Assembly (NCBI GenBank): GCA_026416715.1
Contig: JAOAEQ010000019.1
Coordinates: 1 to 64,000, forward strand
Reading direction: 5' to 3'
Length of the DNA: 64,000 nucleotides
Source of the DNA: a bacterium
GTDB lineage: Bacteria; UBP4; UBA4092; JAOAEQ01
Numbering within the stretch: the first letter of the stretch is position 1; each line of letters opens with the position of its first letter. The notes beneath the pieces were generated by a model. That model was not told where the DNA came from, did not search any database, and saw only the letters and a program-made list of their open reading frames with translations. The position numbers were made by a program, and so were the translations under genes. Shown here in pieces: positions 8,733 through 17,290 of the stretch.

Positions 8733-9332
8733 ATGCAGTTTTACGCTCCTGCAATAGAAAAATTGGTTAATGAACTGCAGAAATTGCCGGGAATCGGGCA
8801 GAAGACCGCACAACGGCTAACGTACCATCTGCTAAAATCGTCTCCGGAACAGGTGCAATCGTTATCCGAGGCGATAGCTGGGATAATCGGGAAAATCAAA
8901 CATTGCACGGTATGCAATAATCTGACGGAATCCGAGCGATGCAGTATTTGTGCTGACCCGAATCGAGATACCTCAGTGATTTGCGTCGTAGAACAGCCAT
9001 TTGATATTCTTGCTTTTGAACGAACTCGAGCGTTTAATGGCGTATACCATGTTCTGCTCGGTGCGCTTTCACCGATAGATGGGATAACCCCGGATGATTT
9101 AACCATAGCCTCGTTACTTGCTCGGGTGCAGCGAGGTGGGGTTAAAGAGGTTATTCTCGGAACCAATCCGGATACTGAAGGAGAAGCGACAGCAGCGTAT
9201 CTAGTTAATGTCTTACGCCCGTTTAATATCACTATATCTCGCCTCGGGGTTGGCGTACCGATTGGTGGCGATTTAGAATATGCAGATGAAGTAACGTTAT
9301 CTCGCGCGCTGGAAGGAAGACGTCGCATATAA
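8733..9332 (+). CDS. recR: Recombination mediator protein RecR
   Basis: RecR acts with RecF/RecO to load RecA at single-strand gaps. The 199-residue protein has the N-terminal helix-hairpin-helix segment LPGIGQKTAQRLTYHLL, the zinc finger CTVCNNLTESERCSIC (residues about 54-69), and a Toprim domain beginning VICVVEQPFD with GTNPDTEGEATAAYL. It closes with the Walker-B-like C-terminal GVGVPIGGDLEYADEVTL. The length is normal for the family. It is third in the dnaX-ybaB-recR block, 35 bases after ybaB. Confidence 0.95.
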   Translation: MQFYAPAIEKLVNELQKLPGIGQKTAQRLTYHLLKSSPEQVQSLSEAIAGIIGKIKHCTVCNNLTESERCSICADPNRDTSVICVVEQPFDILAFERTRAFNGVYHVLLGALSPIDGITPDDLTIASLLARVQRGGVKEVILGTNPDTEGEATAAYLVNVLRPFNITISRLGVGVPIGGDLEYADEVTLSRALEGRRRI

Positions 9333-9385
9333 AACCATTCATTGGCAAAATGCAAAATGAACTGTGCAAATTTTAATGGTGTTAT

Positions 9386-10126
9386 ATGAAAAAACCTTGC
9401 ATTGGAATAACCAGTAGTTACGATGCCGGAAAACGAAAAGATAGTTTGCGAAAGAATCGGGAGTTATACTATCTCAATCGAAGTTATGTTCTTTCGATTG
9501 AGCGCGCTGGCGGGATTCCGTTCATTCTTCCGCCAGTAGAAACCGTTGCTGACGCTGATATCGATACAACCTTATCCCAACTCGATGGATTATTATTAAC
9601 TGGCGGATATGATATTCATCCGCGAGTGTATGGCGTTAACCGTGTGCATCCGAAAACAGAACCGCTCGACTGGTTACGGTTGAACTATGAACTAGCGCTG
9701 GTTAAACGCGCGCTCCACCGAGAACTCCCGATTTTAGCAATCTGTTTAGGGATTCAGATGGTAAACGTTGCTGCGGGCGGAACGTTATATCAAGATATTC
9801 CGTCTGAACTCCAGAACCCGCTCATCCATTCGCAGAAAGAAAACCGTGACGTTTTAACCCATTGGGTAGAAATCGATAGAACGAGCCGGTTATATCACAT
9901 TGTTAAAACGACGCGATTGCAAACGAACTCGTTCCATCATCAAGCGCTCGCGCAAGTTGCGGCCGGATTTCGGGCGGTAGCTTGGACGAAAGATGGAATT
10001 ATTGAAGCGATTGAATCCACAGATAAAATATTTCGACTCGGAATCCAATGGCATCCGGAAGAGTTGATTAAATATCCTAAACATCTTGCGTTGTTTAAAG
10101 AACTTGTGAAACAAGCTAGTTATTAA
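9386..10126 (+). CDS. Peptidase C26 family class I glutamine amidotransferase-like hydrolase (PuuD type)
   Basis: This family hydrolyses gamma-glutamyl amides such as gamma-glutamyl-GABA. The 246-residue protein opens with the family pattern KPCIGITSSYDA. It has the oxyanion strand LLLTGGYDIHPRVYG, the nucleophile elbow LAICLGIQMVNVAAGGTL (Cys about 119), SFHHQAL, and the catalytic His-Glu pair in QWHPEEL near the end. All three catalytic residues are present, so it should be active. The substrate cannot be told from sequence, and no putrescine-degradation genes are nearby. An inverted repeat follows it. Confidence 0.87.
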   Translation: MKKPCIGITSSYDAGKRKDSLRKNRELYYLNRSYVLSIERAGGIPFILPPVETVADADIDTTLSQLDGLLLTGGYDIHPRVYGVNRVHPKTEPLDWLRLNYELALVKRALHRELPILAICLGIQMVNVAAGGTLYQDIPSELQNPLIHSQKENRDVLTHWVEIDRTSRLYHIVKTTRLQTNSFHHQALAQVAAGFRAVAWTKDGIIEAIESTDKIFRLGIQWHPEELIKYPKHLALFKELVKQASY

Positions 10127-10138
10127 AAACTATTTCTA

Positions 10139-10216
10139 CCACCAAGACGCTAAGCCACAAAGAAATACTAATTAAGATACTGTAAATAACTTTGTGAACC
10201 TTAGTGGTCTTTGTGC
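10139..10216. repeat. Inverted repeat of the CACAAAGAC/CTTTGTG type
   Basis: The left arm CCACCAAGACGCTAAG plus CCACAAAG is an imperfect reverse complement of the right arm CTTTGTG, AACCTTAGTGG, TCTTTGTG. It fills the gap before the pseudopilin at 10274. It is a sequence variant with the same two-arm design as the family-1 repeats. Confidence 0.65.
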
Positions 10217-10273
10217 TTTTGAGGCAAAAATATTACGATGAAAGATTTATTAATAACTTTACAAGGAGGGAAT

Positions 10274-10816
10274 ATGAAACAAGGCAAAGGGTTTACTTTG
10301 ATTGAACTGTTAATAGTCGTAGCGATTATAGCTATCCTAGCAGCGATAGCGATTCCGAATTTTCTCGCAGCGCAGACCCGGTCGAAAGTATCAAAATCAA
10401 AATCGGAAATGCGGAATTTAGCTACTGCATTAGAAGCATACTATACGGATAACAATCAATATCCCTGTCCGCAACCGCCAGGATACTATAATGTTCCGAA
10501 TAGTTTATCTACGCCGGTATCGTATGTCGCGAATATCGCTTCATTCTACGATCCATTTTCCGCACGGTTCCCCGGAACGTCTATGTTACATCGGTATGGA
10601 TATTTATCTGCGGATTGGCCACAGTATTATTGGAACTCTTCCCTTAGCGCAGAGAATCGCGAACGCGCCGGTAAATGGCGGTTAGATGGGTTCGGTCCGA
10701 CTGAGAATCGTGCTGGTGGTTGGCCAAACTGTCCGACGTATGACCCGACGAACGGAACGATTAGCAACGGACAGATATACCGTAGCCAGAAAGACCCGCT
10801 CGGTATCCAATTCTAA
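10274..10816 (+). CDS. Type IV pilin-like / type II secretion pseudopilin, copy 1
   Basis: The protein has a class III signal peptide, MKQGKG before the cleavage point and FTLIELLIVVAIIAILAAI after it, with Glu at mature position 5. This marks it as a substrate of prepilin peptidase and a pilus or pseudopilus subunit. The 180-residue form starts at the ATG at 10274, which has AAGGAGGG directly upstream; the in-frame ATG at 10238 lies before that site and is rejected. The C-terminus carries YDPTNGTISNGQIYR, a motif repeated in the two other TFP-like pseudopilins of this window. It faces the next pseudopilin tail to tail. Confidence 0.88.
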   Translation: MKQGKGFTLIELLIVVAIIAILAAIAIPNFLAAQTRSKVSKSKSEMRNLATALEAYYTDNNQYPCPQPPGYYNVPNSLSTPVSYVANIASFYDPFSARFPGTSMLHRYGYLSADWPQYYWNSSLSAENRERAGKWRLDGFGPTENRAGGWPNCPTYDPTNGTISNGQIYRSQKDPLGIQF

Positions 10817-10821
10817 AAAAA

Positions 10822-10887
10822 TAACCACAGAGGATAACATAGATATAAACAAAGTTTTCTACGTTAATCTATGTTCATCTGTGGTTA
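10822..10887. repeat. Inverted repeat between convergent pseudopilin genes
   Basis: The left arm TAACCACAGA...AACATAGAT pairs with the right arm ATCTATGTT...TCTGTGGTTA, nearly perfect over about 20 positions, with a 22-base loop. It lies between two convergent stop codons, so it could serve as a bidirectional terminator. Its sequence belongs to the CCACAGAGG variant of the family-1 repeats. Confidence 0.65.
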
Positions 10888-10896
10888 AAATAGGTT

Positions 10897-11532
10897 TTAC
10901 GGGAGTTTATAGGTACCTAATCCACTCGGGTTAATTTGCGTAACGATAATATTCCCGAAACTAATCACGCCATTCGTCGGGTCGTAAAGGATATCGAACG
11001 AATATAATCCGTCGTAAGCGCCGTATCCGCCGATATATTCCGGCGGTTTATAATAGACTAAATCCGGCCCGAGTGACATCTGGTTCCATTTTCCATATTT
11101 TTTAAATGCACCTTGGTTTGCGGTCGGGTCATCAACCGAATCTCTCGTATCCCAATAGGAATACGCTTCCGCTGCAGAAACAATTTTATGGTAGGTATAT
11201 AGTTTCGCTTCTTCCTCATATCCCGGAAGAACCGAAACGGCCATGATTGCAAACGGATCTGGTGGTCGTGAACGGATATATGCAACCGGTGTGGTAACTT
11301 CTATCGGGGTAACTCCGTATCCGTTATTCGGCGGATACGACGTTTCGTCAACATAATATGCTTCTAACGCAGTCGCTATTGACCGCATATCCGCTTTCGT
11401 TCGGGAAACTTTCGCCCGGGTTTGCGCTGCAAGAAAATTCGGGATCGCTATCGCTGCAAGTATCGCAATAATCGCGACGACTATCAATAATTCAATTAAC
11501 GTAAACCCATTGTTGGTTTTCCGTGGTATCAT
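10897..11532 (-). CDS. Type IV pilin-like / type II secretion pseudopilin, copy 2
   Basis: The protein has leader MIPRKTNNG and mature start FTLIELLIVVAIIAILAAIAI, then PNFLAAQTRAKVSRTKADM, almost identical to copies 1 and 3 over the first 45 residues. The rest diverges except for the C-terminal YDPTNGVISFGNI. The ATG at 11532 follows GGGAGG by 11 bases and gives a normal short leader. The in-frame ATG at 11565 would put the cleavage site after 20 residues and lies before the ribosome site. At 211 residues it fits a minor pseudopilin or a cargo-like subunit. It is not in an operon with secretion genes. Confidence 0.87.
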   Translation of the reverse strand: MIPRKTNNGFTLIELLIVVAIIAILAAIAIPNFLAAQTRAKVSRTKADMRSIATALEAYYVDETSYPPNNGYGVTPIEVTTPVAYIRSRPPDPFAIMAVSVLPGYEEEAKLYTYHKIVSAAEAYSYWDTRDSVDDPTANQGAFKKYGKWNQMSLGPDLVYYKPPEYIGGYGAYDGLYSFDILYDPTNGVISFGNIIVTQINPSGLGTYKLP

Positions 11533-11680
11533 ACACGCTTTCGCCTCCCTTATCAATTCGTTCATGGTTTAACTAACATCGCCGGAACAAATCTTGAACG
11601 ATCCATTCACTATCCAGTTACTTCTCGCCTAAACCTCTATGGTTAGTTTATCGCAGAGACGCTTCTTCTGTCAATATAAA

Positions 11681-14600
11681 TCAGGTACGGTTTCTCAAGG
11701 TATTGATTTCTTTCACGCAATGGATATCCTGGATTTGTTGCGCGTATTGTTCTGCGGTATTCAGCCAGGTATTGGTTAAGGACATATTGTTTCTTTGCGA
11801 AGCGACTTTCGCCAGCGTTAACGCACACCACGCTAAATCGCGCGGGTTCCCCGCTCGTTTCGCTAGGTCATACGCTTTCCTTGCCTGTAGGTCAGCTTGG
11901 TCAAGGTTATGGTTCAGGAGCGCAAGTTCCGCAAGCAGACGATAGGTTATCGTTGCGTTTTGTTCCTGAATTTCGCGTATGAACGGAACAACTTTATCCG
12001 CAGTTTGTTCAGCTCGGTCAACTTGTTCATGGCGAATGTATAACTCTAATAGTCCATTGAGAACTACTACGGAAGTATAATGTTCTTTTGTCGTCTCCGC
12101 AACGGTCAATCCCTGCAAGAAATAATCTAACGCCCGCTGGTAATCGTTCAAGAACAAATATACATAGCCAAAATTACACAGCACAATCGCTTGTGCGTTT
12201 GGGTCGCCCATTTTTTCCGCTTCCGATAACACATACCGATAGATAGTTATCGCTTCTTTCTCTTTCCCTTGCAGCCAATAGATCCACCCGATATTATTCT
12301 GGGCGGCGACTTCACCTTTTTTGAATCCGATTTCGCGCGCTAACCGAACACAATCGTTATACGCTGCAACCGCTGCGTCGAGTTTCCCCAGTTTTTCATA
12401 GAGTATCCCGAGATTGTTATATCCGGCTACCTGCCCCCTTTTATCGCCGAGTTCTTCCCGCAACGCTAGCCCCTGTTGGATATGCTGGATTGCCGCAGTA
12501 TAATCTCCCATTGACCAGTAGGTTAACCCTAGATTATTATGCGCATGCGCTAACAACCTTACATCCTGCAAGTCTTGACTTAATTTTAACACTTCTTCAA
12601 AATAGCGAATTGCGGAATCGAACTGCCCTAAATCCCGCGAAATTACCGCTAGCCGGTTGATACAATCGAGTTCCGCTTTCGTATCGCCCTGCTGCTGGCA
12701 GAGCGTAAACGCTCGTTGTTCGAAATCAATCGCTAGCTGGAACTCGCCGAGTTGTCGATGGAGTTCGCCGAGATTCTGATATGCCCGAATGAGTAAAACG
12801 GTGTTTCCGATACTCTGGGCGAGTTCCGCAGCGGTCATGTTATCGTGCATGGCGGATTTAATATCGCCAATCAGTTCGGATACCGTTCCCCGGTTCAGAC
12901 GTAACGTGATTTCTAATTCTATCCGTTGTGATGCGGTGCCAGGAAAATATTCCGTTCGTTTTAACGCTTGCGTATAGAAATCGAGCGCCGCTTCATTTGC
13001 ATACAGCAGTCGGCATTTATCTCCGGCTTTCACCAAATATTCGAGCGCTTTCTGGTTATTATTACTATTCGAATAATGATGGGCAATCAGTTCATAATGT
13101 TCATCTAACCGGTCTGGATACATTATTTCGATACATTGCGCAATTTTCTCGTGATATATTTTCCGCCGTTTGACTAGCAAGGTATTATAGGTTACCTCTT
13201 GGGTTATCGAATGACGAAAGATATATTCGAGTTCTGGAATTACACTCTGCTGAAGAATCAATCCGGTTCTCATGAGGTCGGTGAGGTGCTGTTCTAAATC
13301 TTGTTCAACTTCTAGAACATAGTCTAACACTTTATAGCGGAACCGGTGCCCGATAACCGAGGCACACTGCAGCACCCGACGTGGATGCGATGCTAATCGG
13401 TCGATTCGGGATAACACCACACCTTGGATCGTATCCGGAATATCGATCTCGTAGAGTGATTTCGTGAGACGCCAGCCGTCCGCAGATGGTTGTAAGGTTC
13501 CACTCTGGCATAAATAGAGAATGACTTCTTCAGCGAAAAACGGGTTCCCTTCCGTTTTCTTGAGGATGGTTTCCATTAACTCCTGCGGGAATTTCTGGAA
13601 TCCTAATAAGTGGGAGATGAGTTTTTCGCTATCGTGCTCAGACAATTCTTTCAGTTCGAGCGTAATCTGTTTTCCGCGAGTAACCCACGGATGCGTGAAA
13701 TAGGGACGATAGACCAGCACCATTGCCACCGGAACATTGCTGAGTTCAGGGATTAAATAGTTGATTAAATTGAGTGAAAGCGAATCCGCCCATTGTAAAT
13801 CTTCAAATTCCAGCACGAGCGGTTTTTTTACTGCGGTATGTTTAATCACCGCAAATACCGCATTGAAAATTCGTTTCATTCGCGATTTCGGCTCTTCTTC
13901 AAGCACGGATTGCGGCGCTCCTTCCGGTGTAACTAAGTATTGAATATACGGAATCTCATCGCGCAGGTCAGCAGAGAGATGCAGCAGAAATTCTTCCACT
14001 TTTCTTGCCGCATCGAATTTCGATATACTATCCGGAATACCACATAACCCGCGAATGAATAAATCAATAAACGGTAGATACGGACTCCCTTTCCCATAGG
14101 ATAGGCACCGACCGTAGTAGAATTGGAATCCGCGACTACGCGCTTCTTTGCCAAACTCATACATCAGCCGACTTTTTCCAACGCCGGATTCTCCTTTCAG
14201 ATGCACGACGACACCGTGGGATTGTTTCGTCTCCTCGAGAACATTGAGTAGCAGACAAAGTTCCGTTTCGCGACCGATAAGTTCTACCGAACTCATTTTC
14301 CGCATCGGCATTTTATCATAATCTCGAATTGGCTTTTCAACCGCATAGGCGGTAATCGGAGCGGATTTCCCTTTCAACTCAATCGTACCGAGCGATTTGA
14401 ATTCAAATGCATATTGCGTTCGTTCATAAATCCGCTGACTCACTACCGTCTGACCAGGTTCAGCGATCGACTGCAGCCGACTCGCAAGGTTGACTACATC
14501 GCCAATCGCAGTATAATCTAATCGCTGACCGCCACCCAGCCCGCCAACGATAACTTCACCGCAACTGATTCCAATATGCAGTTTAATTTCCCGATTAAAC

Positions 14601-15118
14601 TTGTTCCCCAATCTGGTCATCGCTGCTTGAATCTCTAACGCTGACCGGAGCGCTCGTTCCGGGTCATCTTCATGCGCGACCGGCGCACCGAATAACGCCA
14701 TCACCGCATCGCCAATGAATTTATCAACGGTTCCGTCATACTTATGGATGATTTCCGTCATAGTTCCGAGGTAGGTATCTATCAGGTCTTTCAACTCTTC
14801 CGGATCGAGCGTTTCTGCTAACGGGGTAAATCCGGCGATATCCGCAAAGAGAATGGTTAGGTTGCGCCGTTCACCTTCTTCCATCATCTCTGAACCGGAT
14901 AATATCCCTTCAATAACTTTCGACGGAACAAAACGGGATAACCGCTGGAGTTCGGTTTGGTCTTCTACGGTTAAACGCGCGCTACCTGGGAACGATACCG
15001 ATGATGGTGCAGCAGGCGTTGTGTCTATGAGCATTGTCTGGCAATATCGGCATTTAATCGCCTGCTCTTTAATTTCTTCCGCACAATATGGACAGATTTT
15101 ATATCCCGGTTGTGGCAT
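11681..15118 (-). CDS. Zinc ribbon - class III adenylyl/guanylyl cyclase - ATPase - TPR protein
   Basis: This very large protein (1145 residues) resembles the soluble adenylyl cyclase type. Residues about 10-27 form a zinc ribbon (CPYCAEEI and CRYCQTM). Residues about 75-250 are a class III cyclase domain with FADIAGFTPLA and DKFIGDAVMALFG, which hold the two metal-binding Asp residues, and DYTAIGDVVNLASRL. The Thr in that last segment is typical of class IIIb, bicarbonate-sensitive adenylyl cyclases. An AAA/NB-ARC-like ATPase follows, with Walker A KGESGVGKSR near 306. From about 690 to the end there are many TPR repeats. The ATG at 15118 is preferred over a TTG at 15169. It probably makes cAMP in response to a partner bound by the TPRs. 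It stands alone. Confidence 0.88.
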   Translation of the reverse strand: MPQPGYKICPYCAEEIKEQAIKCRYCQTMLIDTTPAAPSSVSFPGSARLTVEDQTELQRLSRFVPSKVIEGILSGSEMMEEGERRNLTILFADIAGFTPLAETLDPEELKDLIDTYLGTMTEIIHKYDGTVDKFIGDAVMALFGAPVAHEDDPERALRSALEIQAAMTRLGNKFNREIKLHIGISCGEVIVGGLGGGQRLDYTAIGDVVNLASRLQSIAEPGQTVVSQRIYERTQYAFEFKSLGTIELKGKSAPITAYAVEKPIRDYDKMPMRKMSSVELIGRETELCLLLNVLEETKQSHGVVVHLKGESGVGKSRLMYEFGKEARSRGFQFYYGRCLSYGKGSPYLPFIDLFIRGLCGIPDSISKFDAARKVEEFLLHLSADLRDEIPYIQYLVTPEGAPQSVLEEEPKSRMKRIFNAVFAVIKHTAVKKPLVLEFEDLQWADSLSLNLINYLIPELSNVPVAMVLVYRPYFTHPWVTRGKQITLELKELSEHDSEKLISHLLGFQKFPQELMETILKKTEGNPFFAEEVILYLCQSGTLQPSADGWRLTKSLYEIDIPDTIQGVVLSRIDRLASHPRRVLQCASVIGHRFRYKVLDYVLEVEQDLEQHLTDLMRTGLILQQSVIPELEYIFRHSITQEVTYNTLLVKRRKIYHEKIAQCIEIMYPDRLDEHYELIAHHYSNSNNNQKALEYLVKAGDKCRLLYANEAALDFYTQALKRTEYFPGTASQRIELEITLRLNRGTVSELIGDIKSAMHDNMTAAELAQSIGNTVLLIRAYQNLGELHRQLGEFQLAIDFEQRAFTLCQQQGDTKAELDCINRLAVISRDLGQFDSAIRYFEEVLKLSQDLQDVRLLAHAHNNLGLTYWSMGDYTAAIQHIQQGLALREELGDKRGQVAGYNNLGILYEKLGKLDAAVAAYNDCVRLAREIGFKKGEVAAQNNIGWIYWLQGKEKEAITIYRYVLSEAEKMGDPNAQAIVLCNFGYVYLFLNDYQRALDYFLQGLTVAETTKEHYTSVVVLNGLLELYIRHEQVDRAEQTADKVVPFIREIQEQNATITYRLLAELALLNHNLDQADLQARKAYDLAKRAGNPRDLAWCALTLAKVASQRNNMSLTNTWLNTAEQYAQQIQDIHCVKEINTLRNRT

Positions 15119-15400
15119 AACGTAGCTGTGCAAATTCGAAATTCGCAGTTCGAAAATCTCGAACCGCAAAATATCGCACTGAAAAAAATTTCTGAAGGTT
15201 AGAATCAGGAATACCGATTCAGCGCTAGGTTCTTTTCGTTCATTCGTTCTGCGGTTTTTTCGGCTGCAGGTGGTTAACCTGCGTTCGGTTTGCTGGTTCG
15301 ATTATTTATCCTAGGGTAAAGTTACTATTTTGTCAATAGCAATTTGCTCGGGTGGTAACCGGATTACTCCGATGCCCATAACCAATCGGAGCAAAGAACC

Positions 15401-15739
15401 CTATTCATAGCTAATTTTATCTTCCGGTCGATAGAGATGTTTAATAAAAATGATTTTAACTGAGCTTTCGGTATCGTTAACAATATTATGGCTTTCTGTA
15501 GGCGGGATCCGAAACGCATCACCCGGTTTCACCCGATATGCGATATCATTGACGTATATCATCGGCGCACTATCCGGAAAATAAAAGGTTTCTTCAACTT
15601 CTCGATGTCCATGTTTTCCGAGTGATTCGCCGGATGGTAAAACGATAACGCCCCAATCAATATTCGGTCCGCGAAAAAGGTATTTAACGCCGGAATTGCC
15701 TTTCGGAAAAGGTTTATCGAATTCGTTGACTCGTTCCAT
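15401..15739 (-). CDS. Small cupin-domain protein
   Basis: A 112-residue single-domain cupin. The two conserved motifs are visible: GKHGHREVEETFYF (metal-binding His, His, Glu) and PPTESHNIVND (second-motif His), separated by the GDAFRIPP turn. Such proteins bind a metal and serve as isomerases, dioxygenases or sugar-binding sensors, and this one cannot be assigned further. The ATG has a clear GGAGGG site. It lies 85 bases downstream of the iron alcohol dehydrogenase on the same strand and is probably co-transcribed with it. Confidence 0.85.
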   Translation of the reverse strand: MERVNEFDKPFPKGNSGVKYLFRGPNIDWGVIVLPSGESLGKHGHREVEETFYFPDSAPMIYVNDIAYRVKPGDAFRIPPTESHNIVNDTESSVKIIFIKHLYRPEDKISYE

Positions 15740-15824
15740 ATTCTTCCCTCCGATACCAAACCACTGGGCAACGCTGTTTCGACAATAAACCGTGTCAATC
15801 AGAGTTAATCAGTGGAATTGATAG

Positions 15825-16988
15825 TTAAATAAGTTTTTGGAATAAGTTGGTTACATCGTCATTGGTTAACGGTCGTGGATTATCGCGCAGACTCGCTCCT
15901 TGTGCGCCTTGAATGATGAACGGAATATCTGCCGGATTGATTGCATACGATTTGAAATTTCTCGGGATATTGAGTTCATCGCATAAGGTTCGAACGAACT
16001 GTAACCCGTGAACTGCAGCAACTGCATCGTGCACATAATGCATTTTTCCGGTTAGCGCTCTGCCAATTTCAGCGTATTTCGTTACATTCGCATCTAGATT
16101 CAGTTCCATAATATAGGGAAGCAGAATCGCACAGGCTAATCCATGCGGGATATGGTAGTATGCACCGAGCGGTCGCGCCAGCGCATGGACGGCACCGAGT
16201 CCAGCGTTAGCTAACGCTAATCCGCTCAATACCGCCGCAATCGCCATTTTCTCGCGCGCAATGAGGTCAGCTCCGTTATGATACGCCGCCAATAACGATT
16301 CACCGATCAATTTAATCCCATAAATCGCTAACGCATCCGTGATCGGATTCGCTGATTTCGATACATACGGTTCAATCAATTGCGTTAATGCATCTAAACC
16401 GGAATATGCGGTCGGTTCCGGCGGTAACGATACCGTTAATTCCGGATCTATGAGCGCAACGGTCGGAATTAACTTCGGACTCCGGATACTCACCTTAAAC
16501 TTGTTCACGGAACTTTCATCAGAACTAATCACCGCATTCTTGGTTACTTCCGACCCGGTTCCGGCAGTAGTCGGAATAGCAATATAGGGTAACGCTGGTC
16601 GAACAAACTTTTTCCCATTCCCAACACCTTCTAAATAATCGAATACTGACCCGCCATTAGTTACTACTCCGGCAATCGCTTTTCCAGTATCCAGAACACT
16701 ACCGCCACCAACTGCAATAACCATATTGCACCGATTCGCTATCGCGAGATTAACGCCGGCATCTACGAGCCCAACGGTCGGTTCCTGATGGATGCCTTCA
16801 TAGAAAGTATATCTCACCGAATTCTGGTCTAATAGTTGCTGCAATCGGTCAACGACACCGAGGTTCCGCATAGCGGTTCCGCCGAGTACAATCAGTGCAG
16901 TATCGCCGAGTTCTTGCGCGATATGACCCGTTAACGAAAAGCTCCCTGACCCGAAAATTAATCGTCCCGCTGAATAGAATTCAAACAT
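15825..16988 (-). CDS. Iron-containing alcohol dehydrogenase
   Basis: A 387-residue group III (Fe-dependent) alcohol dehydrogenase of the type that interconverts alcohols and aldehydes with NAD(P). The dinucleotide-binding segment GGGSVLDTGKAIAG (about 97-110), the family signature area AGLGAVHALARPLGAYYHIP, and HGLACAILLPYIMELN supply the metal-binding Asp/His residues. Length and N-terminus (MFEFYSAGRLIFGSG) are typical. It is transcribed away from the GT39-like gene, and the divergent gap holds a family-3 palindrome. The substrate is not predictable; a fermentative alcohol or diol role is possible. Confidence 0.9.
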   Translation of the reverse strand: MFEFYSAGRLIFGSGSFSLTGHIAQELGDTALIVLGGTAMRNLGVVDRLQQLLDQNSVRYTFYEGIHQEPTVGLVDAGVNLAIANRCNMVIAVGGGSVLDTGKAIAGVVTNGGSVFDYLEGVGNGKKFVRPALPYIAIPTTAGTGSEVTKNAVISSDESSVNKFKVSIRSPKLIPTVALIDPELTVSLPPEPTAYSGLDALTQLIEPYVSKSANPITDALAIYGIKLIGESLLAAYHNGADLIAREKMAIAAVLSGLALANAGLGAVHALARPLGAYYHIPHGLACAILLPYIMELNLDANVTKYAEIGRALTGKMHYVHDAVAAVHGLQFVRTLCDELNIPRNFKSYAINPADIPFIIQGAQGASLRDNPRPLTNDDVTNLFQKLI

Positions 16989-17198
16989 AGGTTTTAGAAA
17001 ATCCTTTACTCCCTATAGCAAATTCCATTTTCGCAACGTTGCTACTATAGTATTATATTATGCGGCAATTTGGGAGTTATAACAACTCCACCTCGATACT
17101 GGTTACGTTCTGCTATATATTCTTCGCAACGAGAAACGGTATGTTTGCATTACCGCATCGTGCTGGTGCGGTATCGGATGCTGAATATAGGGGAATAG

Positions 17199-17243
17199 CG
17201 GTACAGAATGAGCATTGAACGGTTCAATTCTCATTCTATACCG
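17199..17243. repeat. Family-3 45-bp palindrome in a divergent intergenic region
   Basis: Two 22-base arms (17199-17220 and 17222-17243) match at 20 of 22 positions around a single central G, with core TTGAACGGTTCAA. It is the same size and has the same core as the element at 48783. It is the only structure I see in the 302-base gap between the divergent genes at 16988 and 17291, so a regulatory or repeat role are both possible. Confidence 0.8.
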
Positions 17244-17290
17244 TAGTTTCATCTTGGCAAAGGGACGAATTGTAGGATAGGATAAAACAT

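Noticed and set aside
8741-9355. 204-codon minus-strand open frame opposite recR
   Set aside because: It is antisense to all of recR. Its composition and lack of domains mark it as a by-product of recR codon use.
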